Source: Asaia bogorensis (GTDB lineage Bacteria; Pseudomonadota; Alphaproteobacteria; Acetobacterales; Acetobacteraceae). Taken from it: 64,000 bases of DNA. Positions 51,580 through 60,268 of this stretch are shown piece by piece. A model generated the notes under the pieces. That model worked only from the letters and a program-made list of their open reading frames with translations, did no database searches and was not told the origin of the DNA. Numbering within the stretch: the stretch's first letter is position 1; each line of letters opens with the position of its first letter. The translations under genes and the position numbers were made by a program. The stretch lies in contig CAMBMS010000004.1 of assembly GCA_945868845.1 (NCBI GenBank), positions 62,001 through 126,000 on the forward strand, given 5' to 3'.

Positions 51580-52901
51580 TGGGCGCCGCCGTGACCCGAA
51601 TCGAAACCACACCGACCGCGCAACCGGCCTATGCCGGGCGCCAAATGGTGCTATGGATCGTGCTGCTGGTGGCGGCCATCGTGCTGCCTTGGTTGTTCTA
51701 CGATTGGACTACCGACCGGCATTCGGGCTTTCTGCTCACCATGCTCAGCCAGATGGGCATGATGATCATCTTCGCCCTGTCGTACAATATGCTGATGGGC
51801 CAGGCGGGGCTGCTGTCCTTTGGCCATGCAGTGTTCTTCGGCCTGGGCGGCTATTGTACCATCCATCTGCTGAACGCAGCGGAGAAAGGCGGCTTCCCCA
51901 TACCGATGGAGATCATGCCGCTGTTCGCCGGTGCCACGGGCTTAGTGTTCGGCATCGTCTTCGGCTACATGGCCACCAAGCAGCGCGCCATCGCCTTTGC
52001 CATGATCACCATGGGCATCGGCGAACTGATCGTCGCCGCGGCGATTATGTTCCATCATTTCTTCGGCGGCGAGAGCGGCGTCAGCGCCAATCGGATGATC
52101 GAGAACAGCCTGTTTGGCCTTTCCTATGCCTCATCCGAGGAGGTGTATTATCTGATCCTGGGCTGGATGGTGCTTGCAAGCCTGGGTATGCTGTTCCTCA
52201 CTCGGACGCCGCTGGGCGCCATGGCGAACGCGGCGAGGGATAATTTCGAGCGAGCGCAATTCATGGGCTACGACCCGCGCCGCATTCGATTCCTACAATT
52301 TTCCCTGTCTGGCTTCTTTGCCGGGATCGGCGGCGGGCTCTATGCCATCACCTATGAAATCGTCACTTTCGATGCCGTTTCGGGGGCATTGTCGGCGAAC
52401 GTGGTGCTGATGACCTATATCGGTGGAGCTACCATCTTCTATGGCCCGATCCTGGGCGCCACCCTGATCACCCTGATGCAGAGCGGCCTCAGCCTACTGT
52501 CCAACTCCTGGCATATCTATGTCGGCGTGTTGTTCGTTGGCATGGTCACCTTCGCCCCCAGCGGCCTCGCAGGCATGATCGATGCGCACGGCCCAGTGGC
52601 ACGCGCCGGACGGATGCGGCAACTGATCGTGCCCTATATTCGCCTACTGATCCCAGGCCTGGCCGTGCTGGCCGGCTTTGTCGCGCTGGTGGAGCTGATG
52701 GCTTTCCTCACTATCGGCGCCGCACAGGGCAAGAAAATGCCGGGCTTTCTAGCCGTACTCGCCGATGGCGGGGTCATGGTGCCATGGCTGACCGCCGCGG
52801 TGCTGCTGGTGGCCGGCGGTATCTGGCTGCACTTTGAGATCCGGGGATTTGCTCGCCTGTGGGACGACCTCACCGCCGATCTGAAGGAGAGGAGCGTGTG
52901 A
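51576..52901 (+). CDS. livM: branched-chain amino acid ABC transporter permease LivM-type
   Basis: A 441-residue membrane protein. The core has the family sequence NMLMGQAGLLSFGHAVFFGLGGY, TKQRAIAFAMITMGIGELI and FLTRTPLGAMANAARDNFER. The last 110 residues, with two or three extra hydrophobic stretches (LIPGLAVLAGFVALVELMAF), go beyond the usual LivM end. Starts ATG-ATG overlapping livH and ends overlapping livG by one base. Confidence 0.92.
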   Translation: MMGAAVTRIETTPTAQPAYAGRQMVLWIVLLVAAIVLPWLFYDWTTDRHSGFLLTMLSQMGMMIIFALSYNMLMGQAGLLSFGHAVFFGLGGYCTIHLLNAAEKGGFPIPMEIMPLFAGATGLVFGIVFGYMATKQRAIAFAMITMGIGELIVAAAIMFHHFFGGESGVSANRMIENSLFGLSYASSEEVYYLILGWMVLASLGMLFLTRTPLGAMANAARDNFERAQFMGYDPRRIRFLQFSLSGFFAGIGGGLYAITYEIVTFDAVSGALSANVVLMTYIGGATIFYGPILGATLITLMQSGLSLLSNSWHIYVGVLFVGMVTFAPSGLAGMIDAHGPVARAGRMRQLIVPYIRLLIPGLAVLAGFVALVELMAFLTIGAAQGKKMPGFLAVLADGGVMVPWLTAAVLLVAGGIWLHFEIRGFARLWDDLTADLKERSV

Positions 52902-53653
52902 TGGCCATTGCCGCCCTCAGCCTCAGTAATGTCTGCAAGAGTTTCGGCCCGACGGAGATCATCCGGGGGGTTGATCTGGACATTGCCAGCGGCGAACGAC
53001 ACGCCATCATCGGCCCGAACGGCGCGGGCAAGACAACATTGTTCAATCTGATCAGCGGGCGCTTTCCCGTTTCCTCGGGCAGTATTTCGCTGAACGGCAC
53101 CCGCATCGACGAGATGGCGCCACAGGAAATCAATCGCCTGGGACTTTCGCGCAGCTTTCAGATCACCTCGATCTTCCATCGCATGACGGTGTTCGAGAAT
53201 ATCCGCTGCGCGCTGCTCTGGTCCCAAGGCTATCGCTATTCGTTCTGGTCGCCGCTATGGGCGCAGAAGGTGCTGAACGAACGCGCTGACCAATTGCTCG
53301 ATGAACTGAACCTGCTGTCGCGGCGCGATTTGCAGGCTGGGCTGCTGTCCTATGCCGAGCAGCGGGCGCTAGAAATCGGCATCACCATCGCTGGCGGCGC
53401 CACCGTGATCCTGCTCGATGAGCCCACCGCCGGCATGAGCCATAGCGAGACGGAGTATGCGGTGGCGATGATCCAGCGAGTGACGGAAGGAAAAACTCTA
53501 GTCATGGTGGAGCACGACATGCGCGTGGTGTTCGGACTCGCCAATACCATCACCGTGGTGGTCTATGGACAGGTGATTGCGTCCGGAAAGCCGGAAGACA
53601 TCCGCGCCAACCGCGCGGTGCAGGAAGCCTATCTAGGAGCTTTGAGCGAGTGA
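52901..53653 (+). CDS. livG: branched-chain amino acid ABC transporter ATP-binding protein LivG-type
   Basis: A 250-residue ATPase. Walker A GPNGAGKTT, Q-loop region SRSFQITSIF, signature-equivalent LLSYAEQRALEIGI (the usual LSYG form shortened to LSYAEQ), Walker B VILLDEPTAGMSHSETE and H-loop MVEHDMRVVF. Start ATG at 52901 with GGAGAGGAG upstream, directly on the livM stop. Partner of LivF in the heterodimeric ATPase. Confidence 0.94.
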   Translation: MAIAALSLSNVCKSFGPTEIIRGVDLDIASGERHAIIGPNGAGKTTLFNLISGRFPVSSGSISLNGTRIDEMAPQEINRLGLSRSFQITSIFHRMTVFENIRCALLWSQGYRYSFWSPLWAQKVLNERADQLLDELNLLSRRDLQAGLLSYAEQRALEIGITIAGGATVILLDEPTAGMSHSETEYAVAMIQRVTEGKTLVMVEHDMRVVFGLANTITVVVYGQVIASGKPEDIRANRAVQEAYLGALSE

Positions 53654-54369
53654 TGGCAAGCGATGTGGCAAACATGCTGGAAGTGCGGGACCTGCATGCC
53701 TATTACGGCAAGAGCCATATCCTGCATGGCGTGAACATTGATGTTCGTGAAGGCGAGATCGTGAGCCTGCTGGGGCGCAATGGCGTCGGCCGTTCCACCA
53801 CCTGCAAGGCGATCATGGGGCTGGTGGAGCCGCAAGGTCACGTGCGCTTTCGCGGTACGGAACTGGCCGGGCTGCGCACCGATCTCGTCTCCCGCGCGGG
53901 CATTGGCTATGTGCCGGAGGACCGGCAGATTTTCCCGACCCTCACGGTGCGGCAGAATCTGGAACTAGGCCTACGCAAGTCCGGCGTGTTTGGGCGCTGG
54001 AGTTTCGATGACATCTACAAGCTGTTTCCCAACCTGGGGGACCGGCAGAACAATACCGCCGGGGTGCTCTCGGGCGGCGAGCAGCAAATGCTCACCATGT
54101 GCCGTACATTAATGGGCGACCCCGACCTCATCCTGATCGACGAGCCAACCGAGGGCCTGGCGCCACGACTGGTGGAACAGGTGGGCGTGCTGTTGGAGGA
54201 AATCGCCAAGCGCGGCATCTCCATCTTGCTGGTCGAACAAAAACTTACCATCGCGCTGAAAATCTCCAAACGCCTCTATGTCATGGGCCACGGCCAGATC
54301 GTGTTCGACGGCACCCCCGCCGAACTGGACGCCAACACCGCCATCCGCCAGGAGTGGTTGGAGGTTTGA
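53653..54369 (+). CDS. livF: branched-chain amino acid ABC transporter ATP-binding protein LivF-type, Walker A Lys to Arg
   Basis: A 238-residue ATPase. Q-loop VPEDRQIFPTLTV, signature LSGGEQQML, Walker B LILIDEPTEGLAP and H-loop LVEQKLTIALK (Gln for His) are present. The P-loop reads GRNGVGRSTT, with Arg47 (codon CGT) where Lys is expected. A GTG at 53650 in the same frame is also possible, but the ATG touching the livG stop is preferred. Last gene of the transporter operon, followed by a terminator hairpin. Confidence 0.92.
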   Translation: MASDVANMLEVRDLHAYYGKSHILHGVNIDVREGEIVSLLGRNGVGRSTTCKAIMGLVEPQGHVRFRGTELAGLRTDLVSRAGIGYVPEDRQIFPTLTVRQNLELGLRKSGVFGRWSFDDIYKLFPNLGDRQNNTAGVLSGGEQQMLTMCRTLMGDPDLILIDEPTEGLAPRLVEQVGVLLEEIAKRGISILLVEQKLTIALKISKRLYVMGHGQIVFDGTPAELDANTAIRQEWLEV

Positions 54370-54391
54370 GGCTGGGGTTAACGAAGACCAA

Positions 54392-54418
54392 GGGGGCTTT
54401 GCCCTCTGGCCTTTTTAA
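54392..54418 (+). terminator. terminator of the liv operon
   Basis: GGGGGC-TTT-GCCCTC (one G-T pair), followed by TGGCCTTTTTAA: a small stem with a T tract shortly after livF. Shares the GGGGGCTTT core with 1263-1277 and 30819-30833. Confidence 0.6.
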
Positions 54419-54426
54419 CCTCAAGT

Positions 54427-55311
54427 TCACCCCCTCCGCTTCCGGAGGATGAGGGTTGCCCAGTTGGCTTCAAGCAGAATTGTCTGCAGGGCTAGGCCGT
54501 GTGGGCGGTGGGCGGCGAGGACCATGCGGATCTGGCTGATGAGTAGGCCGGAGAGGATGGTGGTGCCGCCGCTGGCGAGGTGGCTGGCGAGATGTTTCGC
54601 CATGAGGCAGAGCGGGCGGGCCAGGATATTGCCGAAGACGAGATCGTAGGGCGCGTGGGCCCGCAGTTTGGGATTGTGCCAGCCATTGGCCAGTTGCGGG
54701 CGGATGTTTGCCGCAACGCCGTTTAGTCGGGCGTTTTCGCCGGTGACGCGGATGGACCAGGGATCTATGTCACTAGCGATAACAGGACGGCGCAGCAGCT
54801 TTGCGGCGGCGATAGCCAGAATGCCGGAGCCGGTGCCGAGATCGAGAATGCGCCGTGGTTTGCGATGCGCGATTTTTTCGAGCGCGCGCAAGCAGCCGCG
54901 GGTGGAGCCGTGCTCGCCGGAGCCGAACGCCACGCCGGCATCGATAATCAGGCCAATGCGGCCGGCGGGGGGCTTGCCGGGTAGATGGGTGCCGCGCACG
55001 ATGAAGCCATTGCCGACGCGTTGCTCGGGAAAGCTCGCCTGGGTGCGGGCAAGCCAGCCGTCGGCGGCGACGGAGTCCCGCTGCAATGGCGTGTCGGTGC
55101 CGGTCAGCGCGCCGGCGATCAGCAGCGCGGTGGCGAGTTCATGGTCGCGCTGGCCGACCGGCTTCACCCCCTCGATGCGCCAGATTCGGGTAGCTTCGTC
55201 GAGGAAGAAACCGACAGTCTTGCAGGCGGTGGCGAGAGCGGCTTCATAGGCTTCTACGGCATGTTCGGGAACATCGACGAAGACGGTTTCGAGCGCGGGC
55301 GGCGCGGCCAT
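54427..55311 (-). CDS. prmA: ribosomal protein L11 methyltransferase
   Basis: SAM-dependent trimethylation of ribosomal protein L11. The 294 residues have a divergent N-terminal L11-binding domain and a class I methyltransferase domain: PPAGRIGLIIDAGVAFGSGEHGSTRG, motif I ILDLGTGSGILAIAAAKLL, SDIDPWS, and LVFGNILARPL (motif IV, NILA is typical of PrmA). It ends 12 bases before uvrD on the same strand upstream, so the two are co-transcribed. Confidence 0.93.
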   Translation of the reverse strand: MAAPPALETVFVDVPEHAVEAYEAALATACKTVGFFLDEATRIWRIEGVKPVGQRDHELATALLIAGALTGTDTPLQRDSVAADGWLARTQASFPEQRVGNGFIVRGTHLPGKPPAGRIGLIIDAGVAFGSGEHGSTRGCLRALEKIAHRKPRRILDLGTGSGILAIAAAKLLRRPVIASDIDPWSIRVTGENARLNGVAANIRPQLANGWHNPKLRAHAPYDLVFGNILARPLCLMAKHLASHLASGGTTILSGLLISQIRMVLAAHRPHGLALQTILLEANWATLILRKRRG

Positions 55312-55323
55312 GCGGTTTAACTT

Positions 55324-57498
55324 TCAGGCTTTTTCGACGAAGCGATCGAGGATGTGTTTGGTTCCAGCCTTGTCGAAGGCGATTTCCAATTTGTCATCTT
55401 CTGCGTTGATGACGATGCCGTAACCGAATTTCTGGTGAAAAATACGTGTACCAATAGGGATGGTGGAGGCGCGCGTCGGTTGGACCGGAACGTCGATCAG
55501 GCGTGGGCGGCTGGCGATGATGGGAAAGGCGGAGGTAAAGGCTGGAGCGCCGGGTCCTGTATCGCGGGCCAGGGCGGCGGACCCGGAGCGAATGATTTCG
55601 CTTTCCGGCAATTCGTCGATGAAGCGCGACGGCACGGAAACTTGCCAGTTGGCATAGATGCGGCGATTGGCAGCATGGCTAATAAGGGCGCGTTTGCGCG
55701 CGCGCGTCAGTCCGACGTAGGCGAGGCGGCGTTCTTCCTCCAACCCTTTCACGCCGGATTCGTCGAGCGACCGTTGATTGGGAAATATACCTTCCTCCCA
55801 GCCGGGCAAGAAGACGGTATCGAATTCCAGTCCTTTGGCACCGTGCAAGGTCATGACGGAGACTTTCGCATCCGTCGCGTTGTCCTCGTTTTCCATGACC
55901 AGGGCAACGTGATCAAGAAAGCCCGCCATGGTTTCGAAATCAGCCAAAGCGCGCACCAGTTCCTTTAGGTTTTCGAGGCGCCCGGGGGCTTCGGGAGATT
56001 TATCCTTCCTCCACATGTCCGTGTAGCCGGATTCGTCCAGCATGATGGCGAGGGTGGCGACATGGCCATCGGTTTGCAGCAGCGTGCGCCAGCGATCGTA
56101 CTCGTGCAAAAGCTTTCCCAGATCGTCTTTTGCTTTTCCGCGCAGGCCACCTTCGGCGATTAGCGCGGCAGCGGCCGCCGTGAGAGGGATGGAGCGAGTG
56201 CGTGCGGCTTCATGCATCGCACGCAGGGCCACCTCGCCGACGCCACGGCGGGGCGTGTTGACGATACGTTCAAACGCCAGGTCGTCGGCTGGTTGGACCA
56301 GGATGCGAGCATAGGCGACGGCGTCGCGAATTTCCGCGCGCTCGTAAAAACGCAGGCCGCCGACGATACGATAGGGAATGCCGATAGTAACGAAACGTTC
56401 CTCGAACGCACGGGTCTGGAAACCGGCGCGGACCAGAACAGCAATTTCTGCCAGCGAATCGCCGTCGCGGCGCATGGTTTCGATGCGGTTGGCGAGCATG
56501 CGGGCTTCTTCGTCGGAATCCCACAGGCTGATGATTTCGACTGGTACGCCGTCCGCATCACGGTCGCCAGGATGAAGAGTTTTGCCAATGCGGCCTTCAT
56601 TATGCGCGATCAGCGCCGAGGCGGCAGCGAGGATGGGTGCAGTGGAGCGATAATTGGCTTCCAGCCGGACGATGCGCGCACCGGCAAAATCTTTCTCAAA
56701 CCGCAAGATATTTTCGACCTCCGCGCCGCGCCAGGAATAGATAGATTGGTCGTCATCGCCGACGCAGCAGATGTTTTTATGTTGCTGAGCGAGTAGGCGG
56801 AGCCAGAGATATTGCACCAGGTTGGTGTCCTGATATTCATCTACCAAAATGTAGCGGAACATACGGTGATATTGGGTGAGGATACCTGTATGCTCGCGCA
56901 GAATCTCTGTGATGTGCAGGAGAAGATCACCGAAATCCGCGGCGTTCAGCGCGCGCAGCCGGTCCTGATAGGCGGCGTAAAGTTCGCGGGCGCGTCCATT
57001 GGCGAAGTCGGTGCCCTCCGCCGGGGTGATGCGGGCCGGCGGGAGGCCGCGATCCTTCCAGCGCTGGATGATCGCCATCAGGGCGGGCGAGGGGAAGCGC
57101 TTGGTATCGATGCGCGCGACCTCCATGATCTGCTTCAGCAGGCGGAGCTGGTCGTCCTGATCGAGAATGGTGAAATTCGACGACAGGCCCACCAGTTCCG
57201 CGTGCCGGCGCAGCATGCGCGCACAGAGCGCGTGGAAGGTACCGAGCCAGAGGCTTTCCACCGGGCGCCCGAGGATGGCAGAGACGCGCTCGCGCATTTC
57301 CCGCGCCGCCTTGTTGGTGAAGGTGACAGCGAGCATTTGGCCGGGGCTAGCGCGGCCGCTGAGCAAAATATGGGCAAAGCGGGTGGTGAGCACGCGGGTT
57401 TTTCCGGTGCCCGCCCCGGCGAGCACGAGCAGCGGGCCGTCGATGATTTCCACCGCGGCACGTTGGGCCTCGTTCAGGCGCGACAGGTATTCGGTCAT
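55324..57498 (-). CDS. uvrD: ATP-dependent DNA helicase UvrD/PcrA-type
   Basis: 3'-5' SF1A helicase of excision and mismatch repair, 724 residues. The motifs in order are the Q motif LNEAQRAAVE, Walker A LAGAGTGKTRVLTTR, Ia TFTNKAAREMRERV, II LVDEYQDTN, III GDDDQSIYSWRGA, IV VRLEANYRS, V VMTLHGAKGLEFDTVFLPGW and VI RRLAYVGLTRARKRA. A C-terminal Tudor-like segment (RIFHQKFGYGIVINAEDDKL) interacts with RNA polymerase in PcrA/UvrD. Slightly shorter than usual but complete. Confidence 0.95.
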   Translation of the reverse strand: MTEYLSRLNEAQRAAVEIIDGPLLVLAGAGTGKTRVLTTRFAHILLSGRASPGQMLAVTFTNKAAREMRERVSAILGRPVESLWLGTFHALCARMLRRHAELVGLSSNFTILDQDDQLRLLKQIMEVARIDTKRFPSPALMAIIQRWKDRGLPPARITPAEGTDFANGRARELYAAYQDRLRALNAADFGDLLLHITEILREHTGILTQYHRMFRYILVDEYQDTNLVQYLWLRLLAQQHKNICCVGDDDQSIYSWRGAEVENILRFEKDFAGARIVRLEANYRSTAPILAAASALIAHNEGRIGKTLHPGDRDADGVPVEIISLWDSDEEARMLANRIETMRRDGDSLAEIAVLVRAGFQTRAFEERFVTIGIPYRIVGGLRFYERAEIRDAVAYARILVQPADDLAFERIVNTPRRGVGEVALRAMHEAARTRSIPLTAAAAALIAEGGLRGKAKDDLGKLLHEYDRWRTLLQTDGHVATLAIMLDESGYTDMWRKDKSPEAPGRLENLKELVRALADFETMAGFLDHVALVMENEDNATDAKVSVMTLHGAKGLEFDTVFLPGWEEGIFPNQRSLDESGVKGLEEERRLAYVGLTRARKRALISHAANRRIYANWQVSVPSRFIDELPESEIIRSGSAALARDTGPGAPAFTSAFPIIASRPRLIDVPVQPTRASTIPIGTRIFHQKFGYGIVINAEDDKLEIAFDKAGTKHILDRFVEKA

Positions 57499-57719
57499 GG
57501 CAGCCGGTATAGTAGATTCATCCGATATTGACAGCCGGGCCGTTGCCGCCGCTTTCCTTATGCCCTCGGGGGATAGGCGATGACGGCGTGTCCGTAATTA
57601 TTGCTCTTGATCCATCATTGTAACTACCGCGGGGCAATTCGCCATCTAAAATGACATCCATAGCTTGTGGGATGTTTCACATGAAACATCCCACCACTTG
57701 GGAGGTCAATAAGGCAGCC
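57499..57719. other. 221-bp intergenic region upstream of uvrD holding a parS-like site
   Basis: Lies between the uvrD start and the ftsK stop, both minus strand, so it should contain the uvrD promoter. Apart from the palindrome at 57669-57692, no coding frame or other structure was seen. Confidence 0.6.
57673..57688. other. parS-like ParB-binding palindrome
   Basis: TGTTTCACATGAAACA differs at one central base from the parS consensus TGTTTCACGTGAAACA. The symmetry extends outward: GGGATGTTTCA (57669-57679) and TGAAACATCCC (57682-57692) are perfect 11-bp arms. Second such site in the window. It lies between ftsK and uvrD. Confidence 0.7.
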
Positions 57720-60128
57720 TCAATCCCCCCGGCCCAGCACTTCTCGCCTTCCGACGTGGTCCGCCGTGCCAACCACGCCTTCTTTTTCCATTTGCTCGAT
57801 CAACTTGGCAGCACGGTTATAGCCGATGTTGAGGTGGCGTTGCAGGAAGCTGGTGCTGGCTTTCCCTTCCCGCGTTACTAACGCGACGGCTTGCGGGTAG
57901 AGACCTTTCTCACCGGCGCCTTCGCTGAAGCTGGGAAGTGGAGACATACCGTCTTCATCTTCGGCCTCGGTTACATCCTCTACGTAGGCAGGCTCTCCCT
58001 GGGCGCGAAGAAAATTAACGACTTCCTCCACTTCCTGGTCCGAGACGAACGGGCCGTGCACGCGGCGTACCCGTCCACCGCCGGACATGAACAGCATGTC
58101 GCCCTGACCCAAAAGCTGCTCCGCGCCCTGCTCGCCCAGGATCGTGCGGCTGTCGAACTTGCTGATCACCTGGAAGCTGATGCGGGTGGGAAAATTGGCC
58201 TTAATCACGCCGGTGATTACATCCACTGATGGCCGCTGTGTCGCCATGATCACATGGATGCCGGCAGCGCGCGCCATCTGTGCCAGACGTTGAATCGCCG
58301 CCTCGATTTCCTTTCCCGCCACCATCATTAAATCGGCCATCTCATCCACGACCACGACGATTAGCGGCAATGGCTCCAAGGCGAGCGGCTGTTCCTCATG
58401 CATCGGCTTGCCGGTATCCGGATCGAATCCGGTCTGCACGCGGCGCGATAGCACTTCGCCTTTCGTGCGTGCTTCCTCGATGCGCGTGTTATAGCCGGCG
58501 ATGTTGCGCACGCCGAGATGCGTCATGGCGCGATAGCGGCGCTCCATCTCCCGCACCGTCCATTTCAGTGCCGTCACCGCCTTCGCCGGTTCGGTGACAA
58601 CGGGCGCCATCAGATGCGGAATGCCTTCATAGACCGAAAGTTCTAGCATCTTGGGATCGATCATGATCAGTCGGCACTGGTCTGGCGAAAGGCGGTATAG
58701 CAAACTTAAAATCATCGCATTCACGCCGACGGATTTTCCGGAACCCGTGGTGCCCGCGATCATCAGATGCGGCATGGTAGCGAGGTCGGCGATGACAGGC
58801 CTGCCCTCGATATCTTTCCCCAATGCCAACGCCAAACGACCCTGGTTTTTCTGCACCGGTTCACTAGCTAGCAATTCGCTAAGAAACACGGTTTCGCGTT
58901 TCGCGTTCGGCACCTCGATGCCGATCACGTTGCGGCCAGAGACAGTGGCAATCCGTACCGACGCCACCGATAATGATCGGGCGATATCATCGGCCAGGCC
59001 GATCACGCGCGAGGAGCGAATCCCCGGCGCTGGTTCCAGTTCGTATAAAGTAACCACCGGACCGGCCTTCTGATCGACGATGCGCCCTTCGACGCCGTAA
59101 TCAGACAGCACGGTCTCTAGCAGTCGCGAGTTATTATCCAGCATCTCGCGCGATGGCCCGCTGGCGTCGCGCCCCGATGGCGGGCGCAGCAGCGACAAAG
59201 GCGGAAACTGCCAACCATCGAGCGCGAGACTTTCTTGTTGCGGCGCGATACGGCGCGCGGGGATGGCCCGGGACCGCGATGGCGCACGTGCCGTCTCCGC
59301 GTCCAGGGCCGGTGTATCCCATTGCGTCGGCTGAGCGGCCAGCAGCGGGCTGGTAGGTAGATTTTCCATCATCGGTTCCTGACGCGATCGCACATCGGTG
59401 TGGCGCCAAAAAGTAAATGGCCGCGCCAGCACGTAGCCGCATATCGCCAACCCGCGCCCCGCGCGCGCGAACCATCCCATCGCGTGCCTTCCGCCTTGTG
59501 CCGTGCCGCGGCCCACCGCGCGCCATTCCCCGGCTCGTAAGCCCATCGCCAGCCAGAACAACAGCAGGCTCAGCGCCGCGGCGGCGAACAGACTCGCCAT
59601 TTGGCCATAGACGCCTAGTACCCCACCGCTGATGCGCCCCACGCTCCCGGCCAGCACCTGCCCGATCGCGCCGCCCGGTCCTGCCACGGTCGGCCAGCCG
59701 ATCCGCCCGGCCAGCGGCAGGCCCGCCAGCAGCGCCGCCATTACCGGCATGGCGAGCAATAACGACAGGATGCGTACCCCCACCACCCCAATTCCGCGAT
59801 GCGAGGCCAGCCGCCACGCCCAGGCCAGCAAAGCCAGACTAGGCAGCAACCCCACCAGTCCAAAACCCTGCAACAGGATGTCCGTCAGCCCCGCGCCTAT
59901 CGGCCCCGCCAGGTTGCTCACCGGGCGGGCCGTGGCGGTGTTGAAGGATGGATCGCGCGGATCGTAGGACAGCAGCGCCACCAGCAGCGCCAGCGCGATC
60001 ACGGCAAGGATGAAGCCGGCGACTTCCCCCGCCCGCTGGCGCAGCATTTCGCCCAGCATAGGGGAGATGAAGCGGCCGGATTTCAGCCGCGCAGTTTCGA
60101 AACCGGAACTCCGGCCGGGGCCGACCAT
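57720..60128 (-). CDS. ftsK: DNA translocase FtsK
   Basis: Septal DNA pump that clears chromosome ends through the division site and activates XerCD at dif. The 802 residues start with four or so membrane helices (FILAVIALALLVALLSYDPR and on), followed by a short linker, the motor domain with Walker A IAGTTGSGKSVGVNA (about residue 465) and Walker B VVVVDEMADLMM, ATQRPSVDVITG, and the C-terminal gamma winged helix (STSFLQRHLNIGYNRAAKLI) that reads KOPS. The ATG at 60128 has GGAGG 8 bases upstream; a TTG at 60143 lies inside that ribosome site and is rejected. Confidence 0.97.
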   Translation of the reverse strand: MVGPGRSSGFETARLKSGRFISPMLGEMLRQRAGEVAGFILAVIALALLVALLSYDPRDPSFNTATARPVSNLAGPIGAGLTDILLQGFGLVGLLPSLALLAWAWRLASHRGIGVVGVRILSLLLAMPVMAALLAGLPLAGRIGWPTVAGPGGAIGQVLAGSVGRISGGVLGVYGQMASLFAAAALSLLLFWLAMGLRAGEWRAVGRGTAQGGRHAMGWFARAGRGLAICGYVLARPFTFWRHTDVRSRQEPMMENLPTSPLLAAQPTQWDTPALDAETARAPSRSRAIPARRIAPQQESLALDGWQFPPLSLLRPPSGRDASGPSREMLDNNSRLLETVLSDYGVEGRIVDQKAGPVVTLYELEPAPGIRSSRVIGLADDIARSLSVASVRIATVSGRNVIGIEVPNAKRETVFLSELLASEPVQKNQGRLALALGKDIEGRPVIADLATMPHLMIAGTTGSGKSVGVNAMILSLLYRLSPDQCRLIMIDPKMLELSVYEGIPHLMAPVVTEPAKAVTALKWTVREMERRYRAMTHLGVRNIAGYNTRIEEARTKGEVLSRRVQTGFDPDTGKPMHEEQPLALEPLPLIVVVVDEMADLMMVAGKEIEAAIQRLAQMARAAGIHVIMATQRPSVDVITGVIKANFPTRISFQVISKFDSRTILGEQGAEQLLGQGDMLFMSGGGRVRRVHGPFVSDQEVEEVVNFLRAQGEPAYVEDVTEAEDEDGMSPLPSFSEGAGEKGLYPQAVALVTREGKASTSFLQRHLNIGYNRAAKLIEQMEKEGVVGTADHVGRREVLGRGD

Positions 60129-60268
60129 GCGTTGATCCTCCAATTATAACCACCCAAAGCTGGGTGGGAGGCTTAACGATACCTCAGAACCATTTGATCA
60201 ATAAACCAAAAACCAACATGGCTTGCTGTTTTTGCCCCGTCGCGCCAATTTTCCGGCCAGGAGCGCTG

